From positions 62,001 through 126,000 of the forward strand of contig NZ_LT607412.1 of assembly GCF_900091455.1 (NCBI RefSeq): a stretch of DNA of 64,000 bases. The letters are read 5' to 3'. This document shows, piece by piece, positions 36,218 to 45,242 of this stretch (positions are counted from its first letter, which is position 1; each line of letters starts with the position of its first letter). This DNA is from Micromonospora coriariae. GTDB lineage: Bacteria > Actinomycetota > Actinomycetes > Mycobacteriales > Micromonosporaceae. Under the pieces are notes generated by a model. That model had not been told where the DNA came from. It searched no databases and saw only the letters and a list, made by a program, of their open reading frames with translations. A program made the position numbers and the translations under genes.

Positions 36218-36460
36218 TCGGCGCGTGTGGTAAAGCTCCGCCGGAGGGACGAGGCCGTAGGCCCCGCGGTACCACCCTCCTTGGCCGGTCAAGGCCCTCT
36301 CGTTCTCCTGTGGTCGGGTCTACTCGGCCTGGCGGCCTTTCTTCCGACGGCTCCGGGGTGATCTTCCCGCCACGCACACCCCCGGGCTTCCACCATCCCC
36401 GGATCGCTTCTGGCTGCGTGCGGCGGTACTCGTCCCCATCTGCGCCTTCCGCACGCACCC
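36218..36460 (-). promoter_or_regulatory. T-box riboswitch (ileS leader)
   Basis: The minus strand holds the conserved T-box core AGGGTGGTACCGCGG at about 36262-36277, which pairs with the uncharged tRNA end. Upstream, a GC-rich stem I contains an AUC triplet (AGCGATCC near 36395), fitting Ile. CCTCCG at 36241-36246 can pair with the ileS SD CGGAGG (36212-36217). This argues for control of translation, the usual actinobacterial mode, rather than termination. Confidence 0.9.
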
Positions 36461-36819
36461 TATCCCAGCCCATCTGATCACGACCACGGTGTTGCGGACG
36501 CCCTACCCCTTGGACACACCGACAATTTTGCCGACTCCATCGGCATCGCCGGCCCGACCACCGAGGGGCCAAGGCCCGGCTCACAATCGACGGCCTGCCG
36601 CCGGTCGAGGGGGTCGTCGACCTCGCCGGTCTTCCGACCTACGTCGGCATCCGCACCGACGACGCGCTCGACCGGCAAACATCGGTTGGGACCGATCTGA
36701 CCGCGGGCCCTACGACGGAGTTGAGGCGCCGCGTAGCGGCCGGATTGCGACATGAGCGGATATGCGCCGGACCAGCGGCGCGGCCGCACCGGCGGGTACG
36801 GGGGTTGTACCGCCTCCGC
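36461..36819. other. Intergenic with possible gene scrap
   Basis: No complete gene. A plus-strand frame around 36560-36715 reads LTIDGLPPVEGVVDLAGLP and TYVGIRTDDALDRQT with good codon bias but no start. It may be a scrap of a lost gene; the family is not recognised. Confidence 0.3.
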
Positions 36820-37227
36820 CTACGGCGCAGGTTCCAGTACGACGACTGGGATCTGGCGGGTGGTCTTGCGCTCGTAGTCGGCGAAGCCTGGATACGCGGC
36901 CTTCTGCGCGCTCCAGATCCGTTCCCGCTCGTCCCCGGGGGCAACTCGAGCGACCAGCTCGACCTTGTCCGTACCGATCTCCGCTTGGGCCCGCGGATGA
37001 GCGAGCACGTTGTAGTACCAGTCGGGATTGATGGGCGCGCCGCCCTTGGACGCGAACACGGCAAAGGCACCGTCGACCTTCTGGTACATCATCGGGTTCA
37101 CGCGAGGCTGGCCGCTCTTGGCGCCGACCGTGTGCAACAGCAGCAGCGGCGCTCCAGCGAACTGTCCGCCGACCCGCCCACCGTTGGCGCGAAACTCAGC
37201 GATGATCTTGTCGTTCCAGTCGCTCAT
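36820..37227 (-). CDS. F420/deazaflavin-dependent nitroreductase-family protein
   Basis: 135 residues; ATG 37227 with GAGGAGA just upstream. The pattern MSDWNDKIIAEFRANGGRVGG, LLLLHTVGAKSG, RVNPMMY, then GAPINPDWYYNVLAHPRA, is that of the DUF385/Ddn-like family. Members bind the deazaflavin F420 in a split beta-barrel and reduce nitro groups, quinones or other acceptors. F420 is made by actinomycetes, so the assignment fits. The natural substrate is unknown. Confidence 0.92.
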   Translation of the reverse strand: MSDWNDKIIAEFRANGGRVGGQFAGAPLLLLHTVGAKSGQPRVNPMMYQKVDGAFAVFASKGGAPINPDWYYNVLAHPRAQAEIGTDKVELVARVAPGDERERIWSAQKAAYPGFADYERKTTRQIPVVVLEPAP

Positions 37228-37344
37228 GCTTCTCCTCGGCTGCGCGCACCGGCTACTTGAACAGATTCTGTCAGTCCCAACCCGCGCGTGATACCGCACT
37301 CGACGGCAGGATCGGCTCACCGTCGACGGCTCGGCGGTAACCGT

Positions 37345-37617
37345 CGAGCGTCTGCCTGGCAGGGCGGCGTATCCCCGGCGGGAGTGTCGACCCGCCTTTT
37401 CACCCTCGCCCACGGGCAGGTCGGCCGGTACAGGGCCAATTTCCGGTTCCGGGTCACCGACTGCGCGTGCGACGCCAGCTGGTACTACGAGGACTGGGTG
37501 GTCCATGTCAGCAATGGCGGTGTCGCACACGACCGGTTCCTGCACGGCGAACCGGACCGCGTTGTCGACAACCGTGTCCATCTTTACGGCGGTCGCGCGC
37601 GCCGAGATGACCGCTAG
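37345..37617 (+). pseudogene. Truncated hypothetical protein remnant
   Basis: The plus-strand frame carries GRYRANFRFRVTDCACDASW, then YYEDWVVHVSNGGVAHDRF, with good codon bias to the TAG at 37617. There is no clear start, SD or signal peptide at the front. It resembles the tail of a small secreted actinobacterial protein, probably 5'-truncated. Confidence 0.35.
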
Positions 37618-37634
37618 CGTTTAGGGTCCCTGGG

Positions 37635-38189
37635 ATGGTCATGAACGCGCAGGACGTTGTGGGCGTGATCGAGTCAGACCCGGGAGCGATGAGAGTCCTT
37701 CGGGCTACGGCCGACCTTGGATTACCGGACTGGTGGATCGGTGCCGGCTTCGTACGCAACCGCGTCTGGGACGCGATCAGCGGCCTCCCTGCCTCGCCCG
37801 AGCGCGACGTGGATGTCGCCTACTTCGACGCGGAAAAGCTGGACCCACGCGAGGAGGCACGCGCCGAAGCCCGAGCCATGGTGGCCCTGCCTGGGGTGCC
37901 GTGGGAGATCCCTAATCAGGCACGGATGCATCTGCGCAATGGCGATGAGCCCTACACGTGCGCCCTGGACGCGATATCGCGCTGGCCCGAGACGGCGACG
38001 TGCGTCGCGGTGACTCTGCGGGGCGATTCTGTTCGCCTGGTGTCCTGCCACGGTCTGACTGACCTTGTGGGAATGGTTGTCCGTCCCTCTCCAGCCTTTA
38101 CCAACGCGGCGGGTCGCGCGAAGGTACAGCGCCGCGTGGAGGTCAAGGGATGGCTCCAGCGATGGGCCGAGCTGCGGCTGGAGATCTAG
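37635..38189 (+). CDS. Nucleotidyltransferase-family protein (COG3575 type)
   Basis: 184 residues from ATG 37635 (a second ATG at 37641). It shows LPDWWIGAGFVRNRVWDAIS followed by RDVDVAYFD, whose two Asp fit the metal site of a Pol-beta-type nucleotidyltransferase. PWEIPNQARMHLRNGDEPY and later CVAVTL are also typical of this uncharacterised group. It probably transfers a nucleotide to a small molecule or protein; the substrate is unknown. It stands alone. Confidence 0.85.
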   Translation: MVMNAQDVVGVIESDPGAMRVLRATADLGLPDWWIGAGFVRNRVWDAISGLPASPERDVDVAYFDAEKLDPREEARAEARAMVALPGVPWEIPNQARMHLRNGDEPYTCALDAISRWPETATCVAVTLRGDSVRLVSCHGLTDLVGMVVRPSPAFTNAAGRAKVQRRVEVKGWLQRWAELRLEI

Positions 38190-38295
38190 CGCGCACGTCA
38201 ACCAAAGGGTGGCCCTTGACAGGGACGTCCTCTTCGCGGCACGGGCGGACATCCACTCCACAACCTGTGTCAAGCTCCGTCGCGAGCGGCTCGCC

Positions 38296-39714
38296 TCAGG
38301 TGTGCGCACGGACCTCTGCGACCGCGTCGGCGAGGACTTGCACTCCGTTTGTGATGGCACGTTCGGTGAGGGTGGCGTAGCCGAAGATCAGCCCGCCGGG
38401 TCCGGCGGGGCTCAGTCGGTACCGGGAGACGCCTTGCACGACAAGTGCGTGCCGGGCGGCGGCGGCCACGACCGCGGCCTCGTCGAGGTCGTGCGGGAGC
38501 CAGGTTACGACGTGTTGGCCCGCCGCGACACCGACCGGCTCCAGGTCGGGCAGCCGTGTGCGCAGCGCGGCCAGGAGTGCGTCGCGGCGGCGGCGGTAGA
38601 CCGGGCGCATGCGCCGCAGGTGCCGGTCGAATTCGCCGCGGGTAAGGAAGTCGGCGAAGGTCAGTTGGTCGATGACGGGAGAGCCGCGGTCGGCCAGAAC
38701 CTTGGCCGCCGCGATGTCGTCGACCAGGTGTGACGGCGCCAGCAGCCAGCCGAGGCGCAGCCCTGGCGCCAGGGTCTTGCTCGCTGTGCCGCAGTACACG
38801 ACGGTGTCGGGCGCCAGCCCCTGCATGGCGCCGACGGGCGAGCGGTCGTAGCGGTACTCCGCGTCGTAGTCGTCCTCGATCACCACGGCGCGGCGACGCT
38901 GCGCCCAGCCGATCACCCGGGCTCGAGCGGTGGCGGACAGGACCCCGCCGGTGGGCCACTGGTGCGAGGGCGTCAGCACTACGGCGTCCGCGTCGGTCTG
39001 TTCGAGCTCTTCGACGAGAATGCCGTCCGGCCCGACCGGGACGCCGATCACCTCCAGGCCGGCGGCGGCCGCGACGCGGCGGGCGTCGTCGTCCGCGGAT
39101 GGGTCCTCGACGGCCAGCCGGCGGGCGCCGCGCGCCGCGAGCACCTGGATCAGCAGCGCGACGCCCTGGCCGTAGCCACTGCAGATCACGACGTTCTCCG
39201 GGCGGGCCAACGTGCCGCGGACCCGGTTGAGGTAGTCGGTCAGGGCGGTGTGCAGTTCGGGCACGCCACGTCCGTCGAGGTAGGCGAAGCGCTCGTTCGG
39301 CGTGGTGGTGAGGACCGTGCGCACCGAACGCAGCCAGGCGGCCCGGGGGAACGACGACACGTCGGTGCGGCCGTACCCGAAGTCGATCCGGGCCGCCGAC
39401 CGATCCCCGGTGCGGCGATCCGCTGGCGGCGGAACCGGCTCGACCGCAACCTGGGTGTAGCCGCCAGCCCGACTGGTGAGGTAGCCCTCGGCGACGAGTT
39501 GCTGGTAGGCCTCGACCACCACGCCACGCGACACTCCCAGATCGGCTGCGATGGTGCGGGTGGGCGGCAGAGACGTCCCGAGACGCAACCGGCCGGCCCG
39601 GACGCCGCCCCGGATCGAGGCGGCGATCTGCCGGTGCAGCGGCTCGGCGGCGGACCGGTCGACATCGATGAGCAGGTCCTGCGCCGTGCTGGAATTGGTC
39701 CTGATTCGGCCCAT
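38296..39714 (-). CDS. MocR-type regulator (GntR HTH + aminotransferase)
   Basis: 472 residues. The N-terminal GntR winged helix (about 20-90) reads LHRQIAASIRGGVRAGRLRLG, TIAADLGVSRGVVVEAYQQL. The rest is a fold-type-I aminotransferase-like domain with the PLP lysine in GTASKTLAPGLRLGW. MocR/PdxR proteins bind PLP and control vitamin B6, amino-acid or transport genes. It is divergent from the oxidoreductase gene with only 47 bp between starts, so it most likely regulates that gene and itself. Confidence 0.93.
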   Translation of the reverse strand: MGRIRTNSSTAQDLLIDVDRSAAEPLHRQIAASIRGGVRAGRLRLGTSLPPTRTIAADLGVSRGVVVEAYQQLVAEGYLTSRAGGYTQVAVEPVPPPADRRTGDRSAARIDFGYGRTDVSSFPRAAWLRSVRTVLTTTPNERFAYLDGRGVPELHTALTDYLNRVRGTLARPENVVICSGYGQGVALLIQVLAARGARRLAVEDPSADDDARRVAAAAGLEVIGVPVGPDGILVEELEQTDADAVVLTPSHQWPTGGVLSATARARVIGWAQRRRAVVIEDDYDAEYRYDRSPVGAMQGLAPDTVVYCGTASKTLAPGLRLGWLLAPSHLVDDIAAAKVLADRGSPVIDQLTFADFLTRGEFDRHLRRMRPVYRRRRDALLAALRTRLPDLEPVGVAAGQHVVTWLPHDLDEAAVVAAAARHALVVQGVSRYRLSPAGPGGLIFGYATLTERAITNGVQVLADAVAEVRAHT

Positions 39715-39761
39715 GCAATCGGACCTTACCTGGTGTACCGATTTCCGTCAGGCTCAGACGT

Positions 39762-41114
39762 ATGACCACAGTGACCAGCGCTCGCTTCGACGGCCGCCTC
39801 CTCACCCCGGGCGATCAGGGTTACGACGCGGCCCGCACCATCTGGAACGCCATGATTGACCGCCGCCCGCGGATGATCGTGCGGGCCGCGAGCGTCACCG
39901 ACGTGGTGACCGCGGTGCGCCTGGCCCGCGAACTCGACCTGGAGATCGGGGTGCGCTGCGGCGGGCACAACGTGGCCGGTCTCGCCGTCCCCGCGGACGG
40001 CCTGATGATCGACCTGACCCCGATGAACGGCGTTCGGGTCGACCCGATCCGGCGGCGCGCCCGGGTCCAGGGCGGCGCGCTGCTCGGCGCACTCGACCGG
40101 GCGTCGCAGCCATACGGCCTCGCCACGACCGCAGGTAACGTCTCGCACACCGGCGTCGGCGGCCTGACCCTGGGCGGCGGCATGGGCTGGCTCGCCCGCC
40201 AACACGGGTTGGCCTGCGACAACGTCGTCTCCTACACAATGGTCACCGCCGACGGGGCCGTGGTGACCGCGAGCCGAACCGAGAACGCCGACCTCTACTG
40301 GGGCCTGCGCGGCGGGGGCGGCAACTTCGGCATAGTCACCGACTTCGACTTCCAACTGCATCACACCGGAACGCAGACCCTCGTCGCCGAGTTCGACTTC
40401 CGCGCCGAGGACGCCGTGCCGGTGCTCGAAGGCTGGCGGGACCTGAACGCCGTCGCACCGCGGCAGGCGACCTTCACCGCCGATGTCCACAGCACGGCCA
40501 TCGGCCCGATCGCCACCGTCGGCTTCGTGTGGGTCGGCGACCCGGCACAGGGTCGCCGGTTGCTGCCGGCGATGCGCGCGCTCGGGCGCCCGGTCGCCGA
40601 GCGGGTCACCACGCCGTCGTACCTCGAACTCCAGCAACGCGACGACACCACCGGCGGCCACGCCTACCGCCGGTACTCCAGCGCGCACTACCTGCGGCAG
40701 TTCCCCACCGCCGCAATCGAGGCGTTCCTGCTGCGCGGCGCGTCGGACCTGCACGCCGGCACCTACCTGCCCGGCGTCGGCCTGCAGGCGCACGGCGGCG
40801 CCATCGCCGACGTCGCGGACGCCGACGCCGCATTCAGCCACCGCGGCACCACGTTCGAGTTCGGCGCCGGCTCCCGCTGGACCGAGCCATCCGAGGACGA
40901 CACCCGGATGGCAGCGGCGCGCACTGCCGGAGCCGCGCTCGACCCGTACGCCGACGGCGTCTACGTCAACTCACTCGCCGCCGACGAGGGGCAACGCGGG
41001 CTACGCCGTGCATACCCGGCCGCCAAGCTCGCCAGGTTGAGCGCCCTCAAGACCGTCTGGGATCCGCAGAACACCTTTCACCTCAACCACAACATCCGGC
41101 CCAGCCACGCCTGA
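39762..41114 (+). CDS. FAD-linked oxidoreductase, berberine-bridge type
   Basis: 450 residues. The PCMH-type FAD domain has RCGGHNVAGLAV, whose His is the usual covalent flavin link, and TLGGGMGWLARQHGLACDN, whose Cys may give a second link as in bicovalent members. The C-terminal BBE motif is VWDPQNTFHLNHNI. No signal peptide is seen. These enzymes oxidise alcohols, sugars or secondary metabolites with O2. It is divergent from the MocR regulator and followed after 38 bp by a small membrane-protein gene, likely co-transcribed. Confidence 0.93.
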   Translation: MTTVTSARFDGRLLTPGDQGYDAARTIWNAMIDRRPRMIVRAASVTDVVTAVRLARELDLEIGVRCGGHNVAGLAVPADGLMIDLTPMNGVRVDPIRRRARVQGGALLGALDRASQPYGLATTAGNVSHTGVGGLTLGGGMGWLARQHGLACDNVVSYTMVTADGAVVTASRTENADLYWGLRGGGGNFGIVTDFDFQLHHTGTQTLVAEFDFRAEDAVPVLEGWRDLNAVAPRQATFTADVHSTAIGPIATVGFVWVGDPAQGRRLLPAMRALGRPVAERVTTPSYLELQQRDDTTGGHAYRRYSSAHYLRQFPTAAIEAFLLRGASDLHAGTYLPGVGLQAHGGAIADVADADAAFSHRGTTFEFGAGSRWTEPSEDDTRMAAARTAGAALDPYADGVYVNSLAADEGQRGLRRAYPAAKLARLSALKTVWDPQNTFHLNHNIRPSHA

Positions 41115-41152
41115 GCCGGCACCGAGAATGCCGACAGATCGAAAGGATGCTC

Positions 41153-41578
41153 ATGACCTCCACCGGCCCCAACGTTCAACTCAGCACACACAGCCAGCAG
41201 CGCAGCCGGCTGTTCCTGCCGGGCCTGGCCGCAGCGGCTGGCGCCGCCGTCGCCGTGACGGCCGTCGCGGCCACCGCCATGGCCGTCGGTGTCGACTTCG
41301 AGCTACCCGAAAGCGGCGCGTCGATTCCGCTGCTCGGCTTCACGCAGCTCACGTTCATCTTCGGTGTGGTGGGCATCCTCATCGCCCTGGCGATCCGCCG
41401 TTGGGCGTCCCAGCCGGCACGCACCTGGGTCCGCACCGCGGTGGCACTCACCGCGCTGTCGCTCGTACCACCGTTCCTGGTCGACGCCAATCTCGCCATC
41501 GAGTGCACGCTCGTGCTCACACACCTGGTCGCCGCCGCGATCGTGATCCCTGTCATCGCCCGCCGGCTGGCCAACTGA
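41153..41578 (+). CDS. DUF6069-like small membrane protein
   Basis: 141 residues; ATG 41153 has AAAGGA upstream (ATG 41147 is too close to it). Four helices: FLPGLAAAAGAAVAVTAVAA, LTFIFGVVGILIALAI, TAVALTALSLVPPFL and VLTHLVAAAIVIPVIA. The pattern fits the actinobacterial DUF6069 membrane family, function unknown. It sits 38 bp after the oxidoreductase gene and probably shares its MocR-controlled mRNA. Confidence 0.8.
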   Translation: MTSTGPNVQLSTHSQQRSRLFLPGLAAAAGAAVAVTAVAATAMAVGVDFELPESGASIPLLGFTQLTFIFGVVGILIALAIRRWASQPARTWVRTAVALTALSLVPPFLVDANLAIECTLVLTHLVAAAIVIPVIARRLAN

Positions 41579-41693
41579 CGATCGTTCGTCACGGCACCCG
41601 GCGTGAATGTGGGGGCTGCAGCCACTCATGGTCCTGGCCGGCGCGTTGCGGCACCGGTTGGCCGCCGTGGGAGTTGATCGATACTGTGCCTCG

Positions 41694-43616
41694 GTGGCCC
41701 GTGCACAGCTCACCGCCCAGTTGGTGGTTGACGGTCGTGTTCCGCAGTCATTGGCGTTGTCGCCGAACGGCAAGTGGGTCGCCTACGTGGTCGCACCGGT
41801 CGGGCGCGCTGGTGACCACCCGGTCAGCGAACTCTGGGTCGCCGCCGTCGACGGGACCGCGTCTCCGCGACGATTGACCTCGGGTGAGGTATGCGATTCA
41901 GCGCCGCGGTGGGCCGGGGATTCGCTGTCGATCTACTTTCTCTCCGACCGGGCCGAGCGTGGCACGGCGCAACTGCACCAGGTGGGGCTCGTCGACGGCG
42001 TTGTGCAGGCGGTCACGTCCTGGGCCGGTGGGGTGTCCGGGCACCTTCCGCTGGCCGATCCGGACCTGGTCGTGGTGATCGCAGCCGATGAACCGTCCGC
42101 TGAGGACGAACGTCGGGCCAGGGAGCGCGACGACGCTCGGGTGTGGGGTGAACGCGTCCGCCCGGACCGGCTGAGGCTGCTCGACGTACGGAGCGGGGAG
42201 GTTCGGACACCGGATGCGTTCGGCGACCGTCACGTCGTGGAGGTGGCCCAGCGGCCTGTCGATGGAGTGCTTGCGGTACTGACCTGGTCGACCCCCGACG
42301 TGGACCCGGGTCTGCTGGAGCCCGGTCTCCACCTGCTCGATCCGGACAGCGGCGGGACCCGTGAGCTCGGCCCGGCCGCAGCGGGCGCGTCGTCGCTCGT
42401 CTGGTGGCCCGCCGACGACGGCTGGCACCTGGCATATGTCGCGCAGACCCCGCCCGCTCTGGCGGGCGGATACGCGGTTCTCGATGTCGCAGTACCCGGG
42501 AGCGGGCCGGTGGGCGAGCACCGTAACCTGACCGCCGGCACGACCGTCTGCCCGAGCAACCTGGTCCAGGCCGACACCGGGCCGCCGCTGGCGCTGGTCG
42601 CCGACGGGCTCGATACCGCGATCCACCGGCTCGATCCGGCCGGGCCCAACCTCGTCGAAGTGTCCCGGGTCGACGGTCTCGCGACGTCGTTGACCACCTG
42701 CCGGCACGGTGACGTCGTCGCGGCGGTGGTGAGCACGTCCTACGAGCCCGGGAACGTCCACGCCGGCCCTACGAGCGGGCCGCTGAGGAGCCTGACCGAT
42801 CTCAGGCCCGAACTCCGCGACACCCGGTGGGGTGATCAGGAGCGCCTGTCGTACAAGGCACCTGACGGGCTGACATTGGACGGCCTGCTGATTTTGCCCG
42901 CCGGCCGGTCCCACAAGGACGGGCCCTTTCCACTGGTGACACTCGTTCACGGCGGCCCGTACGACCGGCACGCCGACCGGCTCATGCTCGGCTGGCACCC
43001 GTCAGGCCAGTGGCTGGCGACCGCCGGCTACGCCGTGTTCCTGCCGAACCCGCGCGGCGGCCAAGGGCACGGCCACGACTTCGCGGTGCGCGTCGCCGGT
43101 GCGGTCGGCCTGGACGAGTGGACCGACATCTGCGCCGGCATCGACCTGCTCATCGCCGATGGCGTCGCCGACCCCGAGCGGCTGGGCATCGGAGGCTGGA
43201 GCCACGGCGGTTTCATGGCCGCATGGGCGGTCGGGCAGACCGACCGGTTCAAGGCCGCGGTGATGGGTGCCGGAATCAGCGACTGGGGAATGCTCGCCGC
43301 AACCGGAGAACAGGGGCCGTTCGAGGCTGCCCTCGGCGGTAGCAGCGGCTGGGAGGGACCGGGTCCGCACCGCCACGACCGGCTCAGCCCGATCTCGTAC
43401 GCTTCCAAGGTCCGCACGCCGGTGCTGATCCTGCACGGCGAGAACGACACAAACGTTCCGGTGTCACAGGCGGAGTTCTTCCACCGCGCGCTACGCAGGT
43501 TCGGAGTCGAGCACGAGTACGTCGTCTACCCCCGGGAGAACCACTCGATCCGCGAACGTAACCACCAGATCGACGTGCTCCGCCGCACCCGCGCGTGGTT
43601 CGACCGATGGCTCTGA
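41694..43616 (+). CDS. S9-family peptidase (prolyl-oligopeptidase type)
   Basis: 640 residues from GTG 41694; the frame is open to 41607 but the extra residues look non-coding. The N-terminal half is a WD/TolB-like beta-propeller (LALSPNGKWVAYVV, APRWAGDSLSIYFLSD). The C-terminal hydrolase has the nucleophile Ser in GGWSHGGFMAAW, Asp in LHGENDTNVP and His in PRENHSI. There is no signal peptide, so it is probably cytosolic. It cleaves short peptides, as acylaminoacyl- or dipeptidyl-peptidase relatives do. Confidence 0.93.
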   Translation: MARAQLTAQLVVDGRVPQSLALSPNGKWVAYVVAPVGRAGDHPVSELWVAAVDGTASPRRLTSGEVCDSAPRWAGDSLSIYFLSDRAERGTAQLHQVGLVDGVVQAVTSWAGGVSGHLPLADPDLVVVIAADEPSAEDERRARERDDARVWGERVRPDRLRLLDVRSGEVRTPDAFGDRHVVEVAQRPVDGVLAVLTWSTPDVDPGLLEPGLHLLDPDSGGTRELGPAAAGASSLVWWPADDGWHLAYVAQTPPALAGGYAVLDVAVPGSGPVGEHRNLTAGTTVCPSNLVQADTGPPLALVADGLDTAIHRLDPAGPNLVEVSRVDGLATSLTTCRHGDVVAAVVSTSYEPGNVHAGPTSGPLRSLTDLRPELRDTRWGDQERLSYKAPDGLTLDGLLILPAGRSHKDGPFPLVTLVHGGPYDRHADRLMLGWHPSGQWLATAGYAVFLPNPRGGQGHGHDFAVRVAGAVGLDEWTDICAGIDLLIADGVADPERLGIGGWSHGGFMAAWAVGQTDRFKAAVMGAGISDWGMLAATGEQGPFEAALGGSSGWEGPGPHRHDRLSPISYASKVRTPVLILHGENDTNVPVSQAEFFHRALRRFGVEHEYVVYPRENHSIRERNHQIDVLRRTRAWFDRWL

Positions 43617-43661
43617 TGAACCCAACGTCCGACCGCCACGACCGAGCGTGGCCGGCACCTA

Positions 43662-44002
43662 TTTTAGAAACAGAGCGGCGAGCAGCGGCAAGCGTTGACG
43701 CAGTTGCTGATCGTCGTCCAAGTTCCACAGCACCCACGCACGCATCTCGGCTACCTCCGGACGCAACCGGGCCGGCTCGGCGGGACGCTGGGTGGCGCGC
43801 GAGTCGTGGCAGAAGCGGGTATCAGAGCCCATGCAGGGCGCCAGGTCTGCCGGGGTCGGTATCCAGCACGTCGCAGCCAGTGCTCGGTGTAAAGGACGCG
43901 GTTGGGGGTGATGATCGTCAGAGGGTCGGTGGGGGGCTCCCTCAGGGAGCCTCCCTGCTCAACGTGGTCCGACCAGACGTCCTCGCACTCGGGTCGTACC
44001 AC
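43662..44002 (-). pseudogene. Frameshifted hypothetical gene
   Basis: On the minus strand one frame reads LTIITPNRVLYTEHWLRRAG, then RPRQTWRPAWALIPA. A second frame continues RATQRPAEPARLRPEVAEM, RAWVLWNLDDDQQL to a TAG near 43662. Both show real codon bias, and a frameshift near 43790 would join them. The family is not recognised. Confidence 0.35.
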
Positions 44003-44135
44003 CGCCGGCGGCTACCTAGGGTGACGGGGCGATCCGACGCCGACGCGCACGATCGGCGGCAGTTGTGGATGTTCGGGCAGCGACATGCATCAGTCAACTG
44101 GAACAGTTGGCGAACCGGCCGATAAGATCCTTCGG

Positions 44136-44879
44136 GTGCGGCTAAGGGTTCTGGGCGGGTGCGGTGCATGGCCAGAGGCGGGCCAGGCATGCAGTGGCTA
44201 CCTCGTGGAGCACGACGGGTTCCGGCTGCTCGTCGATCTCGGCTATGCGACCGTGCCGCGACTGCTGGAACACATCACCGCGGACCAGGTCGACGCGGTG
44301 TTCATCAGCCACGGACATCCCGATCACTGCGCTGACCTGAATCCGCTGCTGCGGGCACGAGCGTTGCGTGATGATCCGCCGGCGCCGCTGCCGGTGTACG
44401 CGCTGCCTGGCGCGCTGGATGCGGTGTTAGCGCTGGACCGCCCCGGGATGCTGGATGCCGCCTACGTTCTGCATGAGATAACCGTCGGCAGCCGCCTCGA
44501 CATCGGCCCGTTCCGGGCCCAGACCCGTTTGCTGCCGCACTGGGTGCCAAATGCCGGCGTGCGGCTGGCTGCGGGCGACCAAGTTCTCGCGTACACCGGT
44601 GACACCGGCCCGAGCCCCGACGTGGTGGAACTGGCGCGCGACGCCGACCTGCTGCTGGCCGAGGCCACCTACGTGGATGAGGTGCCGGAGGACTCGCGGC
44701 GGTACCTGTCGAGTGCGCGCCAGGTAGGTCGGCAGGCCGCCGATGCCGGCGTCAGACACCTACTACTGACACACCTGTGGCCAGGCACGGATCCAGCGGC
44801 TGCGCGAGCCGCCGCCGGCGACAGGTACGACGGTGAGGTCGGCGTCGCCACTGCTGGCCTGGTCCGAGACCTGCCCTAG
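44136..44879 (+). CDS. MBL-fold metallo-hydrolase (RNase Z-like)
   Basis: 247 residues from GTG 44136. The zinc-binding motif is ISHGHPDHCADL, with further ligands in YTGDTGPS (Asp) and LLLTHLWPG (His). LGGCGAWPEAGQACSGYLVE is the usual N-terminal strand of the RNase Z-like subgroup. The long flexible arm of true tRNase Z is absent, so it may act on a small-molecule phosphodiester or lactone rather than on tRNA. It is soluble and has no operon partner. Confidence 0.9.
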   Translation: MRLRVLGGCGAWPEAGQACSGYLVEHDGFRLLVDLGYATVPRLLEHITADQVDAVFISHGHPDHCADLNPLLRARALRDDPPAPLPVYALPGALDAVLALDRPGMLDAAYVLHEITVGSRLDIGPFRAQTRLLPHWVPNAGVRLAAGDQVLAYTGDTGPSPDVVELARDADLLLAEATYVDEVPEDSRRYLSSARQVGRQAADAGVRHLLLTHLWPGTDPAAARAAAGDRYDGEVGVATAGLVRDLP

Positions 44880-45089
44880 ACCTCGGCTTTCCCTCGGCTT
44901 CGGAAGCGTCCACGCCGGACAACCTCCGCTCCATCACAGTTCGCAAAACGCGCGCTCCTCGGCACGTCCGGACGCCGACGACCGGCGTCCGACCTCACCT
45001 TCGGTGACGAGCGCTTCGCGGCTACCTGTTGACTGGTGGTACGACCGCAGCCCGGCCAGGCTTGGTCGAGGTGACCGGTGGGGTCGCTC
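44880..45089. other. Intergenic, nothing recognised
   Basis: No frame with start signals. The left boundary of the IS110 element lies somewhere in the following region. Confidence 0.4.
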
Positions 45090-45242
45090 TCATCGCGGCT
45101 GCCCACCGCTGTTTGGTGTGGCTCTCATCTGGCGTGCGTCCCGCCGGTCACCGCGGCGGAGAGAGGCTCAAGAGGGGACTGCCGGGCTCAAGGTAGCGCT
45201 GCCCTCCCGTCGACGAACACCGTCGGATCGAGGGAGGACACG
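45090..45242 (+). ncRNA. Candidate bridge RNA region of IS110 element
   Basis: IS110-group elements encode a structured guide (bridge) RNA in the non-coding end upstream of the recombinase gene. This GC-rich, ORF-free stretch, with a direct repeat of GGCTCAAG (45168 and 45187 area), is in the right place and size. No structure was computed. Confidence 0.35.

Noticed and set aside
33061..36477. 1138-codon open frame antisense to ileS, and other long antisense frames (for example 195-1676 minus, 15315-17000 plus)
   Set aside because: They mirror real genes; long antisense frames arise from high GC3. Composition is Arg/Gly/Pro-rich with no domains.
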